This document shows positions 18,476 to 26,447 of a stretch of DNA of 64,000 bases, piece after piece (positions within the stretch are counted from its first letter, which is position 1; every line of letters begins with the position of its first letter). Location of the stretch: NCBI RefSeq assembly GCF_003007715.1, contig NZ_PXNO01000007.1:124001-188000 (forward strand), given 5' to 3'. A model generated the notes under the pieces. That model worked only from the letters and a program-made list of their open reading frames with translations. It made no database searches and had not been told where the DNA came from. This stretch comes from Marinobacter shengliensis. GTDB taxonomy: Bacteria; Pseudomonadota; Gammaproteobacteria; Pseudomonadales; Oleiphilaceae. A program made the position numbers and the translations under genes.

Positions 18476-18533
18476 CCTTATTGTGAGTTGTTGTAACGAC
18501 AGGTGTCGGAATGTGACAGAGTTCACAATAAGG
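18476..18533 (-). promoter_or_regulatory. Nested inverted repeat covering the ribosome site of the lipoprotein hydrolase gene
   Basis: Outer arms CCTTATTGTGA and TCACAATAAGG (11 bp, perfect) enclose an inner palindrome CGACAGGTGTCG (18497-18508) that is almost concentric. On the transcript the 3' outer arm contains the AAGG ribosome site, 7 bases before the ATG at 18468. It could be a translational on/off hairpin or an operator. Confidence 0.5.
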
Positions 18534-18570
18534 CGGAAAGAGGGGCGGCACGATGGCCAGTCTGCCGGCT

Positions 18571-18600
18571 AAAAATGGCGAGAGGGCCAAAAGGCCCTCT
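18571..18600 (-). terminator. Rho-independent terminator of the PhoH-family gene
   Basis: On the minus strand an 8-bp stem AGAGGGCC / GGCCCTCT with loop TTTT is followed, after CGCCA, by five T. It lies 46 bases beyond the PhoH-family stop. Confidence 0.7.
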
Positions 18601-18645
18601 GCGACAAGTGTCAGATTTGGCCGGCAGACGGAGCCGGCGATGGGG

Positions 18646-20031
18646 CTAGAGGTTAGCTTCGGCGAACTCCGCCAGCACCGACCTCGGTACACCCTGCAGG
18701 TGGATGTGGCCGCCGTGGCGGAAGCCCTTGAAGCGCTCGGTCATGTAGGTCAGGCCGGAGCTTAGCGGGCTCAGGTAAGGCGTATCAATCTGCGCCAGGT
18801 TGCCCAGGCAAATCACCTTGGAGCCGTTACCAGCGCGGGTGATGATGGTCTTGATCTGGTGCGGCGTCAGGTTCTGTGACTCGTCAATAATGATCAGGCT
18901 GTGCTGGAAACTGCGGCCGCGGATGTAGTTCATGGATTTGAAGTGCAGCGGTACCTTGCTGAGGATGTAGTCGACGCTGGCAGTCATGTTCTCATCGTCT
19001 TCGTGCAGGGCTTCCAGGTTGTCCACGATGGCGCCCAGCCAGGGCTCCATTTTCTCTGCCTCGGTGCCCGGCAGAAAGCCGATGTCTTCGTCCAGCCCCT
19101 GGGTGGACCGGGTGGCGATGATCCGCTTGTAAAGCTTGCTGGCCACGGTCATTTCAATACAGGCGGCCAGGGCCAGGATGGTTTTGCCAGAGCCGGCGGA
19201 GCCGGTCAGGTTGACCAGGTGGATGTCCGGGTCCAGCAGCAGGTGCAGAGCCATGGCCTGGTAGATATCCCGTGGCACCAGCCCCCAGACTTCCTCGTTC
19301 ATCAGGTCGTGTTGGTGCAGATCTTTGATCACCAGCTGGTCGTCGGAGATGTCCACCACCTGGCCGACAAAACCGTGCTCATCAATCACGAACTCGTTGA
19401 TGTTCAGTCTGGCCAGTTCGCCCTCGCGTTTGAGCAGGTGTTCGGTGACCCCTTCACGCTGTACCGTTTCTACCTTGGCGATGTTATCCCAGAAGGAGTT
19501 CTGGAACTCCTTGTAGCCTTTGGGTAACAGATCGATGTCGTCCAGCAACTGGTCGTTGTGGTAGTCCTGAGCCTCTACGCCAAAACCCCGGGCTTTCAGG
19601 CGCATGTTGATGTCTTTGCTGACCAGGATGATGTCGCGGGATTTATGCCGGGCCTGAAGGGCGGCCAGGGTATTGATGATCTTGTTGTCGTTCAGGTGCT
19701 CCGGCAGGGAATGAGTGCCGATGCCCTCGGTGCTCATGATGATCGACAGGGTGCCCAAAGGCTCTGCCTTTTTACCGCGAACAATCGGTACCCCTTTTTC
19801 AATCACTTTCGGGCTGGCATCGCCCAATAATTTGTCGATGTTGCGAATGGCCTGGCGGCAATCGGCGGCGACGGTCTGCTTGCCGGATTTGAGGCTGTCG
19901 AGTTCTTCGAGGACCGTCATCGGGATGATGACGTCGTGTTCTTCAAAGTTCAGGAGGGCGTTCGGGTCGTGTATCAGGACGTTGGTGTCGAGGACGTACA
20001 TTTTTCGGCGAGCTTGCGGTGCTCTTGGCAT
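18646..20031 (-). CDS. PIN domain-PhoH family ATPase
   Basis: Fusion of an N-terminal PIN ribonuclease-like domain (11-150; YVLDTNVLIHDP with the acidic metal residues) to a C-terminal PhoH helicase-like ATPase (~250-455). Walker A is GSAGSGKT (277-284) and Walker B is LIIIDESQNLTPHQ. PhoH2-type PIN-PhoH proteins are RNA-unwinding nucleases in some bacteria. An AGAGG site lies 11 bases before the chosen ATG; an alternative start at 20001 begins exactly at the PIN domain. Despite the family name, no phosphate-box motif was found upstream. The CBS gene lies just upstream on the same strand, 24 bases away. Confidence 0.88.
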   Translation of the reverse strand: MPRAPQARRKMYVLDTNVLIHDPNALLNFEEHDVIIPMTVLEELDSLKSGKQTVAADCRQAIRNIDKLLGDASPKVIEKGVPIVRGKKAEPLGTLSIIMSTEGIGTHSLPEHLNDNKIINTLAALQARHKSRDIILVSKDINMRLKARGFGVEAQDYHNDQLLDDIDLLPKGYKEFQNSFWDNIAKVETVQREGVTEHLLKREGELARLNINEFVIDEHGFVGQVVDISDDQLVIKDLHQHDLMNEEVWGLVPRDIYQAMALHLLLDPDIHLVNLTGSAGSGKTILALAACIEMTVASKLYKRIIATRSTQGLDEDIGFLPGTEAEKMEPWLGAIVDNLEALHEDDENMTASVDYILSKVPLHFKSMNYIRGRSFQHSLIIIDESQNLTPHQIKTIITRAGNGSKVICLGNLAQIDTPYLSPLSSGLTYMTERFKGFRHGGHIHLQGVPRSVLAEFAEANL

Positions 20032-20055
20032 AGGTAGGGCTACCTCTCTGGTGGC

Positions 20056-20547
20056 TCAGTCGTTCTCGGCGCAGCGTTGCGTCAGTTCCTTCTGGGAAAT
20101 CAGCTTCAGCATATCGTAAGTGGTTATGATACCGGTAATTTTTGAATCCCTGGTGACAAAAATACGGTGCAGGTGTTCGCGCATCATGATATTGGCAATG
20201 TCTCGCACCGGGGTATCTTCGTCAACCGAAAGTACGATGGGTGTCATGATGTCGCGAACTTCAACCGGCACCTTGCCCATTTCCTCGAAGATGACCATGC
20301 GCAGTCGACGGGCTTCCTCCTGCTCTTCCGGGGTCAGGCTGGGCTGGCCCTCGGAGCGAGTCGCATTCCAACGGAATTCGGTGATGTCCTTGAGCGTCGC
20401 GATGCCAATAATATCGCCGTTGTCGTCTGTTACCGGGCTGCCGGTGATTTCGTTGTCCGTCAGAAAACGCGCCAGCCGGTCCATGGTCCAGTGGTGCGGT
20501 ACGGCTTTAACGGTCGGGGTCATTATCTCATGGGCGAGAACGCTCAT
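20056..20547 (-). CDS. CBS-domain pair protein
   Basis: A protein of 163 residues made almost entirely of two CBS motifs: EIMTPTVKAVPHHWTMDRLARFL...GDIIGIATLKDI and DIMTPIVLSVDEDTPVRDIAN...ITGIITTYDMLKLI. Such stand-alone pairs bind adenine nucleotides and sense energy state or regulate partners. It probably forms an operon with the PIN-PhoH gene downstream. The partner cannot be deduced. Confidence 0.88.
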   Translation of the reverse strand: MSVLAHEIMTPTVKAVPHHWTMDRLARFLTDNEITGSPVTDDNGDIIGIATLKDITEFRWNATRSEGQPSLTPEEQEEARRLRMVIFEEMGKVPVEVRDIMTPIVLSVDEDTPVRDIANIMMREHLHRIFVTRDSKITGIITTYDMLKLISQKELTQRCAEND

Positions 20548-20651
20548 TGGTGGGCTTCTTCCATTTGCAGTCCTTTTTATGAAGCTTAGCCGTTCCTTGG
20601 CTGTCCGTCACCCCTGTCTCTGTGTCTTGATCAACCCTTGGTCTCGGTTGG

Positions 20652-21383
20652 TCAGCGGTCAGCGGGGACGACCGCCCGGAGATTGCCGTTTTCGCCCCAT
20701 TCAAGTTGGTAGCCCTGATACTTGTCTTCTTTGGCCACGGCCTCCAGCGCTTGCAGGGACTTCACTGGAATGTCGACCAGCAGATTATTCACCAGCCAAC
20801 CGGGGAGGGCTCCGTTGGGTTCCGTGTGCTGAACCCAGACCATACGGGTTTTGTCGCCGTTCGGGGTGAAACGGTAAAGGGTGTCTGAGCGATCAACCCG
20901 AACCCGGCTGTTGAATTCCGCCCGCATACCCGGCACGGCATTCAGGTCCATCACCACTTCACCGGTGTCGCCGTTGCCCCGGGTGCGTATGCGCAACACG
21001 TAATCCCGATCGGTCACCGGCCAGGGCATATCGTTAACGGAGTAAGCGTAGCGATCGTGGAAGTCGCCCTGGCCAAAGGCATAGGATTCGGTGCAGTTAT
21101 GGACCCATTCCTTGCAGGATTCGGGATTGATCATCACTGCCATCAGGTTTTCCAGGGGAACGTCCAGATCGGCCACGGCCTTGAAGGCCTGAAAGCCGGA
21201 ATTGCTCTGGTCCATGGTGTAAATACGAATGTTGTCGACTTCCTTGCGCAGGGTCCACTCCCGGGCATCCTCTGGCGGGAGAGGCGGGTGGTCACTGGCC
21301 AGGCTCGGCAGGGTCAGAAACATGAGTGTACTCAGTATGCCCGCCACCATGCCTTTGAAGCCATGGGCTCTGGTTATTGTCAT
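20652..21383 (-). CDS. Exported START-domain lipid-binding protein
   Basis: A protein of 243 residues with a signal peptide (MTITRAHGFKGMVAGILSTL..., cleavage near SLASDH) and a START/SRPBCC fold over the rest (REWTLRKEVDNIRIYTM, SGFQAFKAVADLDVPLENLM, PWPVTDRDYVLRIR, RMVWVQHTEPNGALPGWLVN). START domains hold a lipid or sterol in a deep pocket. Periplasmic START proteins are found in several gammaproteobacteria with unknown ligands. It is divergent from the DUF2804 gene and lies 104 bases upstream of the CBS gene on the same strand. Confidence 0.85.
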   Translation of the reverse strand: MTITRAHGFKGMVAGILSTLMFLTLPSLASDHPPLPPEDAREWTLRKEVDNIRIYTMDQSNSGFQAFKAVADLDVPLENLMAVMINPESCKEWVHNCTESYAFGQGDFHDRYAYSVNDMPWPVTDRDYVLRIRTRGNGDTGEVVMDLNAVPGMRAEFNSRVRVDRSDTLYRFTPNGDKTRMVWVQHTEPNGALPGWLVNNLLVDIPVKSLQALEAVAKEDKYQGYQLEWGENGNLRAVVPADR

Positions 21384-21520
21384 AAGCTACACTTCCGTGA
21401 TGAAGGTATGCTGAGTCTAACATGGAGCCGGTTTCTGCTTTTCGGCAGGAATAAGGGATTGTGAACCAGGTAGCGTACTGTTGCGCTACAACTTATGAAT
21501 GGCCTGATCTGACGGTAATT

Positions 21521-22528
21521 ATGAACAAGAAGAACCTGATTGATGCCAAGGGCAGAATTGCACCAGGGGTGCTGGAACAGCCGGTTGAGACCATTAACTA
21601 CATGGATTTTGACCTGCGGACGGTCATGGACCGGCCGCGGTCCCGATTGGCTCGCCGTTGGCGGTTCAACCAGTTCCAGTTTGTCAGTGCCATGGCGCCG
21701 GGCTGGGTGTTCGGCATGGCGATTGTTGACCTGAAACTGGTGGGCAACGGTTTTTTCTATCTGTTTGATTTTGAAAGCGGTCAAATGTTTGAGCAGTCGT
21801 TCATGCAGCCGCTGGCCCGGCACACCGATATTGAACCCTATCCTGAACATGGTCATGCACGGTTCCGCAAAGGTGACGTGTCGCTGGCCATAGAGCCGGC
21901 CACCGGAGGCCGCAACATCCGGGTGACGGCGCCGGGTAACATTCAGGTGGACCTGGAGTTGCAAGACACCGATCAACCCCTGAGGCTGGTCTGCCCGGCG
22001 GGCTACAATGGCTGGGTTTTTACCCGCAAATCGGCCGGGGTTCCGGTTGAGGGGGAGGTGCGTTGGGGCCAGCAGGTATGGCGCTGTGATGAGCAAACCC
22101 GCGGCTCTATCGATTGGAGTTGTGGCTTCATGCGCCGGGAAACTGCCTGGAATTGGGCCTGTCTGGCCGGGGTAACGGAGCGGGGGGTGTCTGTGGGGCT
22201 TAATCTGGCGGCCGGTGTGAATGAAACCGGGATGACCGAGAACGCCCTGTGGCTGGATGGCCGGTGTGTGAAGCTGGGCGCCGCCCGCTTCGAATTTGAC
22301 CGGTATCGGCCGGGTGCCGATTGGCGGGTTACCACCGAGGATGGCCTGGTGGACCTGAGCTTTGAGCCTGCAGGCACGCGCAAGGAACGCCTGAACGCTG
22401 GCGTGCTTGCCTCCAATTTCCGGCAGTTTGTGGGCACGTTCCGGGGAACGGTCAGAGATGAGGCGGGCCAGTCAGTCCCCGTAGGCGGGCTGCGGGGACT
22501 GATGGAAGACCACTATGCCCGCTGGTAA
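21521..22528 (+). CDS. DUF2804 domain-containing protein
   Basis: A protein of 335 residues matching the DUF2804 family of unknown function: LIDAKGRIAPGVLEQPVETINYMDFD at the start, RWRFNQFQFVSAMAPGWVFGMAIVDL, and the conserved RGSIDWSCGFMRRETAWNWACLAG in the middle. The pattern of short beta strands suggests a two-lobed beta-barrel like lipocalin-type proteins. I chose the ATG at 21521 because similarity begins there; the longer frame from 21461 adds an unlikely Cys-rich leader. No signal peptide. Confidence 0.8.
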   Translation: MNKKNLIDAKGRIAPGVLEQPVETINYMDFDLRTVMDRPRSRLARRWRFNQFQFVSAMAPGWVFGMAIVDLKLVGNGFFYLFDFESGQMFEQSFMQPLARHTDIEPYPEHGHARFRKGDVSLAIEPATGGRNIRVTAPGNIQVDLELQDTDQPLRLVCPAGYNGWVFTRKSAGVPVEGEVRWGQQVWRCDEQTRGSIDWSCGFMRRETAWNWACLAGVTERGVSVGLNLAAGVNETGMTENALWLDGRCVKLGAARFEFDRYRPGADWRVTTEDGLVDLSFEPAGTRKERLNAGVLASNFRQFVGTFRGTVRDEAGQSVPVGGLRGLMEDHYARW

Positions 22529-22542
22529 GGCGGGCGCAGTGA

Positions 22543-22794
22543 TTATTTTTCCGGCAGGGTGACGTTCAGTTCCAGTACCGAGCAACTTTCGTTACGGTCC
22601 ACGTCCACCTGAACCATATCGTCACTGATCTGCACATATTTGCGAATCACGTCCAGCAGCTCCTTTTGGAGCTGCGGCAGGTAATCCGGCATGTCACGCT
22701 GGCCCCGTTCGTGGGCCACGATAATCTGCAACCGTTCTTTGGCAACGCTCGCAGTATTGGTCTTCTTGCTTCGGAAATAATCCAGAAAACTCAT
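22543..22794 (-). CDS. minE: Cell division topological specificity factor MinE
   Basis: A protein of 83 residues. The N-terminal membrane-targeting and anti-MinCD segment ([30 protein letters not shown]) and the C-terminal dimer domain ([17 protein letters not shown]) are both recognisable. MinE stimulates the MinD ATPase and drives pole-to-pole oscillation. It is the last gene of minCDE, 3 bases after minD. Confidence 0.97.
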   Translation of the reverse strand: MSFLDYFRSKKTNTASVAKERLQIIVAHERGQRDMPDYLPQLQKELLDVIRKYVQISDDMVQVDVDRNESCSVLELNVTLPEK

Positions 22795-22797
22795 CCC

Positions 22798-23610
22798 TTA
22801 GCCCCCTTTGAACATCCGTGAGAAGAAACCTTTTTTCTGGGAGGTCATGAAGCGGTGTTCCCGCTCCTCTCCCAGAAGCCGGGCAACGGCGTCGTCGTAG
22901 GCCTGGCCGGCATCGCTCTGGTCTTCCAGAATCACTGGCAGGCCCTGGTTGGAGGCGTTTAGTACCACCTGGCTCTCCGGGATCACGCCCAACAGCGGTA
23001 TCGCCAGAATTTCCTCGACATCGGTCACCGACAGCATCTCGCCGCGTTCTACCCGGTCAGGGTTGTAGCGGGTCAGCAGCAGGTGTTCCTTGACCGGGTC
23101 CTGTCCCATCTCGGCGCGCCGCGACTTGCTCTGGAGGATGCCCAGAATGCGATCGGAATCCCGTACGGAGGAAACTTCAGGGTTGGTGACCACAATGGCC
23201 TCATCGGCATAGTACAGGGCCATCAGAGCGCCATGTTCAATGCCTGCCGGGGAATCGCAGACGATGTAATCGAAGGTTTCCGACAGTTCGTTGATGACCT
23301 TTTCCACACCGTCTTTGGTCAGTGCTTCTTTCTCACGGGTCTGGGAGGCGGGCAGAATAAACAGCGTGTCTACCCGTTTGTCTTTGATCAGCGCCTGGTT
23401 GAGTGTGGCTTCGCCCTGGATCACGTTGACGAAGTCATAGACCACGCGGCGCTCACAATTCATGATCAGGTCCAGGTTGCGCAGGCCCACATCGAAGTCG
23501 ATTACGACGGTCTTGTGGCCGCGCTTGGCAAGGCCGGTGCTGATTGAGGCGCTGGTGGTGGTCTTGCCAACGCCGCCCTTTCCTGAGGTAACGACAATGA
23601 TTCTAGCCAA
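22798..23610 (-). CDS. minD: Septum-site-determining ATPase MinD
   Basis: ParA/MinD-type ATPase of 270 residues. The deviant Walker A KGGVGKTT is at 11-18, switch residues in VIDFDVGLRNLDLIM, Walker B-like YIVCDSPAGIE, and the C-terminal amphipathic membrane-targeting helix (KKGFFSRMFKGG). ATP-bound MinD dimers bind the inner membrane and recruit MinC. Between minC and minE. Confidence 0.97.
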   Translation of the reverse strand: MARIIVVTSGKGGVGKTTTSASISTGLAKRGHKTVVIDFDVGLRNLDLIMNCERRVVYDFVNVIQGEATLNQALIKDKRVDTLFILPASQTREKEALTKDGVEKVINELSETFDYIVCDSPAGIEHGALMALYYADEAIVVTNPEVSSVRDSDRILGILQSKSRRAEMGQDPVKEHLLLTRYNPDRVERGEMLSVTDVEEILAIPLLGVIPESQVVLNASNQGLPVILEDQSDAGQAYDDAVARLLGEEREHRFMTSQKKGFFSRMFKGG

Positions 23611-23674
23611 GGTTCAGTTCCTGTTTCGCAGTGGATTCGTCATGTCTTCAACGTTGTTATTGGCTGTCACAACA

Positions 23675-24439
23675 TCAGGCCTTGTCCAGTGGCGTCACCA
23701 CCAGCAGGTCGTCCCTGAGCTGGATCTGCACAGCGCTTTTCCAGCCATTGTCCTGAAGATCTTCGGAGATTTTATAGTGTCCGGCGATGGACACAAGCTC
23801 TGCTTCAAGTGACTGGCAGAATACCCGGGCGGTTTCAGCTCCGTGGATGCCTGCCAGCGCGCGCCCCCTGAGTGGTCCGTACACGTGGATATTGCCCGCG
23901 GCGAGCACTTCGGCACCGGCCTGAACCGGGGCCAGAATGATCAGGTCCCCTTCCGGCGCATAGACCTGTTGGCCAGAGCGAACGGTCTGGCTGATGATCT
24001 TGGCCGGCGCCGGTTCGCTGGTGGGAACGTCAGCGGGGCTAGAGGTCTCGGCTTCCGACTTGGTGGCCTCATCAGGTTGCGCCCGGGCCGGCGCCTGTTC
24101 GCGCAGGCTACTGCCGGGAAACAGCGCCAGTGAGGCTCCGCGTGCCAGGCGGCGCTGGTCGTCGTTGCCGGCACGAACGCCGATCACATGGATGTTATGG
24201 CGGCGGCAGGTACCAATCATCTTGAAGAAGTCCAGCTCACTGTCCAGCCCTTCGTATTTCTCCAGGCTGATCACCAGGGGTATATCTTTGAAAAATCCCG
24301 GAGCCTGGCTGATCTTGTCCCGGAGATTGGCTTCGAACTCGTCGTTGTCGAAGTAATAAAGTTCCAGGGCTGTCAGCGAAACAGAGGCACTTTTCAGCTG
24401 GAAACTCTGTTTTAGCCCGGAGGCGGCGGTATCGCTCAT
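23675..24439 (-). CDS. minC: Septum-site-determining protein MinC
   Basis: FtsZ-assembly inhibitor of 254 residues. The N-terminal FtsZ-binding domain (to ~110; FKDIPLVISLEKYEG, FFKMIGTCRRHNIHVIGVRAG) is followed by a long Ala/Pro/Glu-rich linker and the C-terminal beta-helix domain (RSGQQVYAPEGDLIILAPVQAGAEVLAAGNIHVYGPLRGRALAG). The linker is longer than in Escherichia coli, as in pseudomonads. It lies 23 bases after hopJ on the same strand. Confidence 0.95.
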   Translation of the reverse strand: MSDTAASGLKQSFQLKSASVSLTALELYYFDNDEFEANLRDKISQAPGFFKDIPLVISLEKYEGLDSELDFFKMIGTCRRHNIHVIGVRAGNDDQRRLARGASLALFPGSSLREQAPARAQPDEATKSEAETSSPADVPTSEPAPAKIISQTVRSGQQVYAPEGDLIILAPVQAGAEVLAAGNIHVYGPLRGRALAGIHGAETARVFCQSLEAELVSIAGHYKISEDLQDNGWKSAVQIQLRDDLLVVTPLDKA

Positions 24440-24462
24440 GAATCAGTGTCTTCCCTGGTGGC

Positions 24463-24825
24463 TTACTGGTTGGGTTCGTTGCGGGCTCGCAGTGGCTGCT
24501 GATCAAACCGGATGCCAGACCAGCCTGTGCTGATGAACTGGCGGATGTTGCCATGGCTGTCGCCGGTTGGGTCGCCCAGCACCTGCTGATAGTGTTGGGC
24601 AAACAGGTTCAGGGTATCCGCCTCGCTCAGGTTGCAGTACTGGCCCAGTGCGAACACCCGGCAGGAACCGGCATTTTCACCGGCATCGTTTCTCAGCGGG
24701 CCATTGTTGAAGCCCGTGGGCTGAAACTCGAAATGCTGGTCGATCAGCGCCAGGGTGTCATCAAAATTGGCGTGGCCCGCGTCGAGGGAAGCCAGGTGGA
24801 TGCGCACTGTCTCATTGATGTTCAT
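24463..24825 (-). CDS. HopJ family protein
   Basis: A protein of 120 residues with the HopJ fold signature (HANFDDTLALIDQHFEFQPTGFNNG, NEAGENAGSCRVF-type block, GDSHGNIRQFISTGW). The family name comes from a Pseudomonas syringae effector, but homologues are widespread in free-living bacteria and this one has no secretion context. The start overlaps the DUF1244 stop by one base (TAATG). The true function is unknown. Confidence 0.88.
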   Translation of the reverse strand: MNINETVRIHLASLDAGHANFDDTLALIDQHFEFQPTGFNNGPLRNDAGENAGSCRVFALGQYCNLSEADTLNLFAQHYQQVLGDPTGDSHGNIRQFISTGWSGIRFDQQPLRARNEPNQ

Positions 24826-25103
24826 TATTTGTGATCCTGCTTCGGACCAATCTGATATTTTTCTTTCCACTGCTCATAGGGCATGCCGTAGATTTCTTCC
24901 CGGGCGTCCGGATCGGACAGCTCAAAGCCCCTTTCCTGTGCTTCTGCCCGGTACCATTTGGACAGGCAGTTGCGGCAGAACCCCGCCAAGTTCATCAGGT
25001 CAATGTTCTGCACGTCGGTATTCTGGCGTAAATGCTCCACCAGGCGCCTGAAAGCAGCGGCTTCGATCTCAGTGCGGTCAGACTCGGGTATGGGGTTGGT
25101 CAT
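24825..25103 (-). CDS. DUF1244 domain-containing protein
   Basis: A small cytosolic protein of 92 residues, helical, with the family block LAGFCRNCLSKWYRAEAQERG including a Cys-x-x-Cys pair, and GMPYEQWKEKYQ near the end. Function unknown. It is the first gene of a tight same-strand run DUF1244-hopJ-minC-minD-minE and is divergent from dinB, sharing a 115-base regulatory region that contains the LexA box. Confidence 0.85.
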   Translation of the reverse strand: MTNPIPESDRTEIEAAAFRRLVEHLRQNTDVQNIDLMNLAGFCRNCLSKWYRAEAQERGFELSDPDAREEIYGMPYEQWKEKYQIGPKQDHK

Positions 25104-25178
25104 GGGGCCTCGCAGATGACGTTCCGGTTTGATGTTAGGGTTCCTGACATTCTCTGCATGTTAGCTTAAGATACAAGG

Positions 25179-25194
25179 CTGTATAAATGTACAG
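25179..25194 (+). promoter_or_regulatory. LexA (SOS) box of dinB
   Basis: CTGTATAAATGTACAG fits the gammaproteobacterial SOS box CTG-N10-CAG with the usual AT-rich core and lies 25 bases before the dinB ATG. The TATAAA inside it could be the -10 element, so LexA would block polymerase directly. Confidence 0.85.
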
Positions 25195-25218
25195 ATTGTT
25201 TACGCGAGCCCACGGACC

Positions 25219-26283
25219 ATGCCCCAGCGCAAGATCATTCATGTGGATTGCGACTGCTTCTATGCGGCGGTCGAGATGCGCGACGACCCAACGCTGAGGG
25301 ACGTGCCTCTGGCGGTTGGCGGCGCCGAGGGCCGGGGCGTGGTGACGACTTGCAACTACCGGGCAAGGGCCTTTGGTGTGCGCTCGGCCATGCCCGGCAG
25401 TGAAGCCCGCAGGCTGTGCCCGGGGCTGGTGACCGTGCCACCGGATATGGCGCGATACCGGGCGGCGTCTCAGCAAGTCATGGCCATTCTCCGGGAAATG
25501 ACCGATCTGGTTGAGCCTCTCTCACTGGATGAAGCTTTTCTGGATGTGTCTGACATAACCGAACACCGGGGCAGCGCCACCCTGATGGCCCGGCATTTGC
25601 GAGAGCGGGTCCGGCAGGAAGTGGGGATTACCATCTCCGCCGGCGTGGCCCCGAACAAGTTTCTGGCCAAGATTGCCAGTGACTGGCGCAAGCCCGACGG
25701 CCTGTTTGTGATCACGCCGGAGCAGGTGCCGGAATTTGTCGAATCCCTGCCGGTGGAAAAACTGTTTGGTGTGGGCCAGGTGACGGCCGCAAAGCTGCAT
25801 TCCATGGGCGTGAAAACCTGCGGTGACATGCAGTTGCTGGGGGTGGACACCCTGATTGAGAAATTCGGCAAGCAGGGCTACCGGTTGTTTGAAATGGCCG
25901 CAGGCCGGGATGAGCGGCCGGTAATCGTTTCGCGGGTGGCGAAATCGGTCAGCGTGGAGCGGACGTTTTCCCAGGATCTGCCGGACAAGACCGCCTGTGA
26001 AACCGTGATGCCCGCCCTGGTGGCGGATCTCAATCTGAGACTCGCCAGGAAGGGGCGGCAGAAACCCATCCACAAGCTGTTTGTGAAAATCCGCTACAGT
26101 GATTTTTCAACCCATACCCTGGAGCGGGTACGGGAGTCGGTGGCCGAACCCGAGGTTGCCGATTACCAGCCCCTGCTGGATGAACTGGTTACCCGGGCCG
26201 ATCGCCCGGTCCGTTTGTTGGGGGTGGGTGTGCGTTTTCGCAACGAGGAGGCACCGGTTACCCAGCTGAGGCTGTTCGACTGA
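25219..26283 (+). CDS. dinB: DNA polymerase IV (DinB)
   Basis: Y-family translesion polymerase, 354 residues. Catalytic carboxylates lie in [14 protein letters not shown] (start of the palm) and [31 protein letters not shown], the HhH thumb ([22 protein letters not shown]) and the little-finger domain follow. The C-terminus [12 protein letters not shown] contains a beta-clamp-binding motif (QLRLF). SOS control is shown by the LexA box upstream. Confidence 0.96.
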   Translation: MPQRKIIHVDCDCFYAAVEMRDDPTLRDVPLAVGGAEGRGVVTTCNYRARAFGVRSAMPGSEARRLCPGLVTVPPDMARYRAASQQVMAILREMTDLVEPLSLDEAFLDVSDITEHRGSATLMARHLRERVRQEVGITISAGVAPNKFLAKIASDWRKPDGLFVITPEQVPEFVESLPVEKLFGVGQVTAAKLHSMGVKTCGDMQLLGVDTLIEKFGKQGYRLFEMAAGRDERPVIVSRVAKSVSVERTFSQDLPDKTACETVMPALVADLNLRLARKGRQKPIHKLFVKIRYSDFSTHTLERVRESVAEPEVADYQPLLDELVTRADRPVRLLGVGVRFRNEEAPVTQLRLFD

Positions 26284-26348
26284 TCTTTTCCCAAGTGGCT
26301 ATATCCCCGCCTTTTTTAGTGTAAATCGGTCTTGCGCTCTCTTTGACG

Positions 26349-26361
26349 TGACATTGTGTCA
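26349..26361. promoter_or_regulatory. Palindrome TGACA-N3-TGTCA upstream of the pectinacetylesterase-like gene
   Basis: TGACATTGTGTCA is a perfect 5+3+5 palindrome about 90 bases before the ATG at 26448, in a region of 164 bases with no other feature. It resembles an operator for a small dimeric regulator. The protein that binds it is not identifiable. Confidence 0.35.
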
Positions 26362-26447
26362 TATCTAGTTTTAGGTTGACGATTTCCTGCTGTAATCGTT
26401 GCGGGCCAAGCCCGCCCATTAAAATAACAAGTGCAGGAGAGCAAAAT

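Noticed and set aside
18646..20031. PhoH-family gene as part of the phosphate-box regulon
   Set aside because: No 11-bp-spaced TGTCA repeats are visible upstream of it or of the neighbouring CBS gene; the family name alone does not imply phosphate control.
24463..24825. HopJ protein as evidence of a type III secretion effector
   Set aside because: No secretion or chaperone genes are present and the family is common in non-pathogens; it sits in a division-gene operon.
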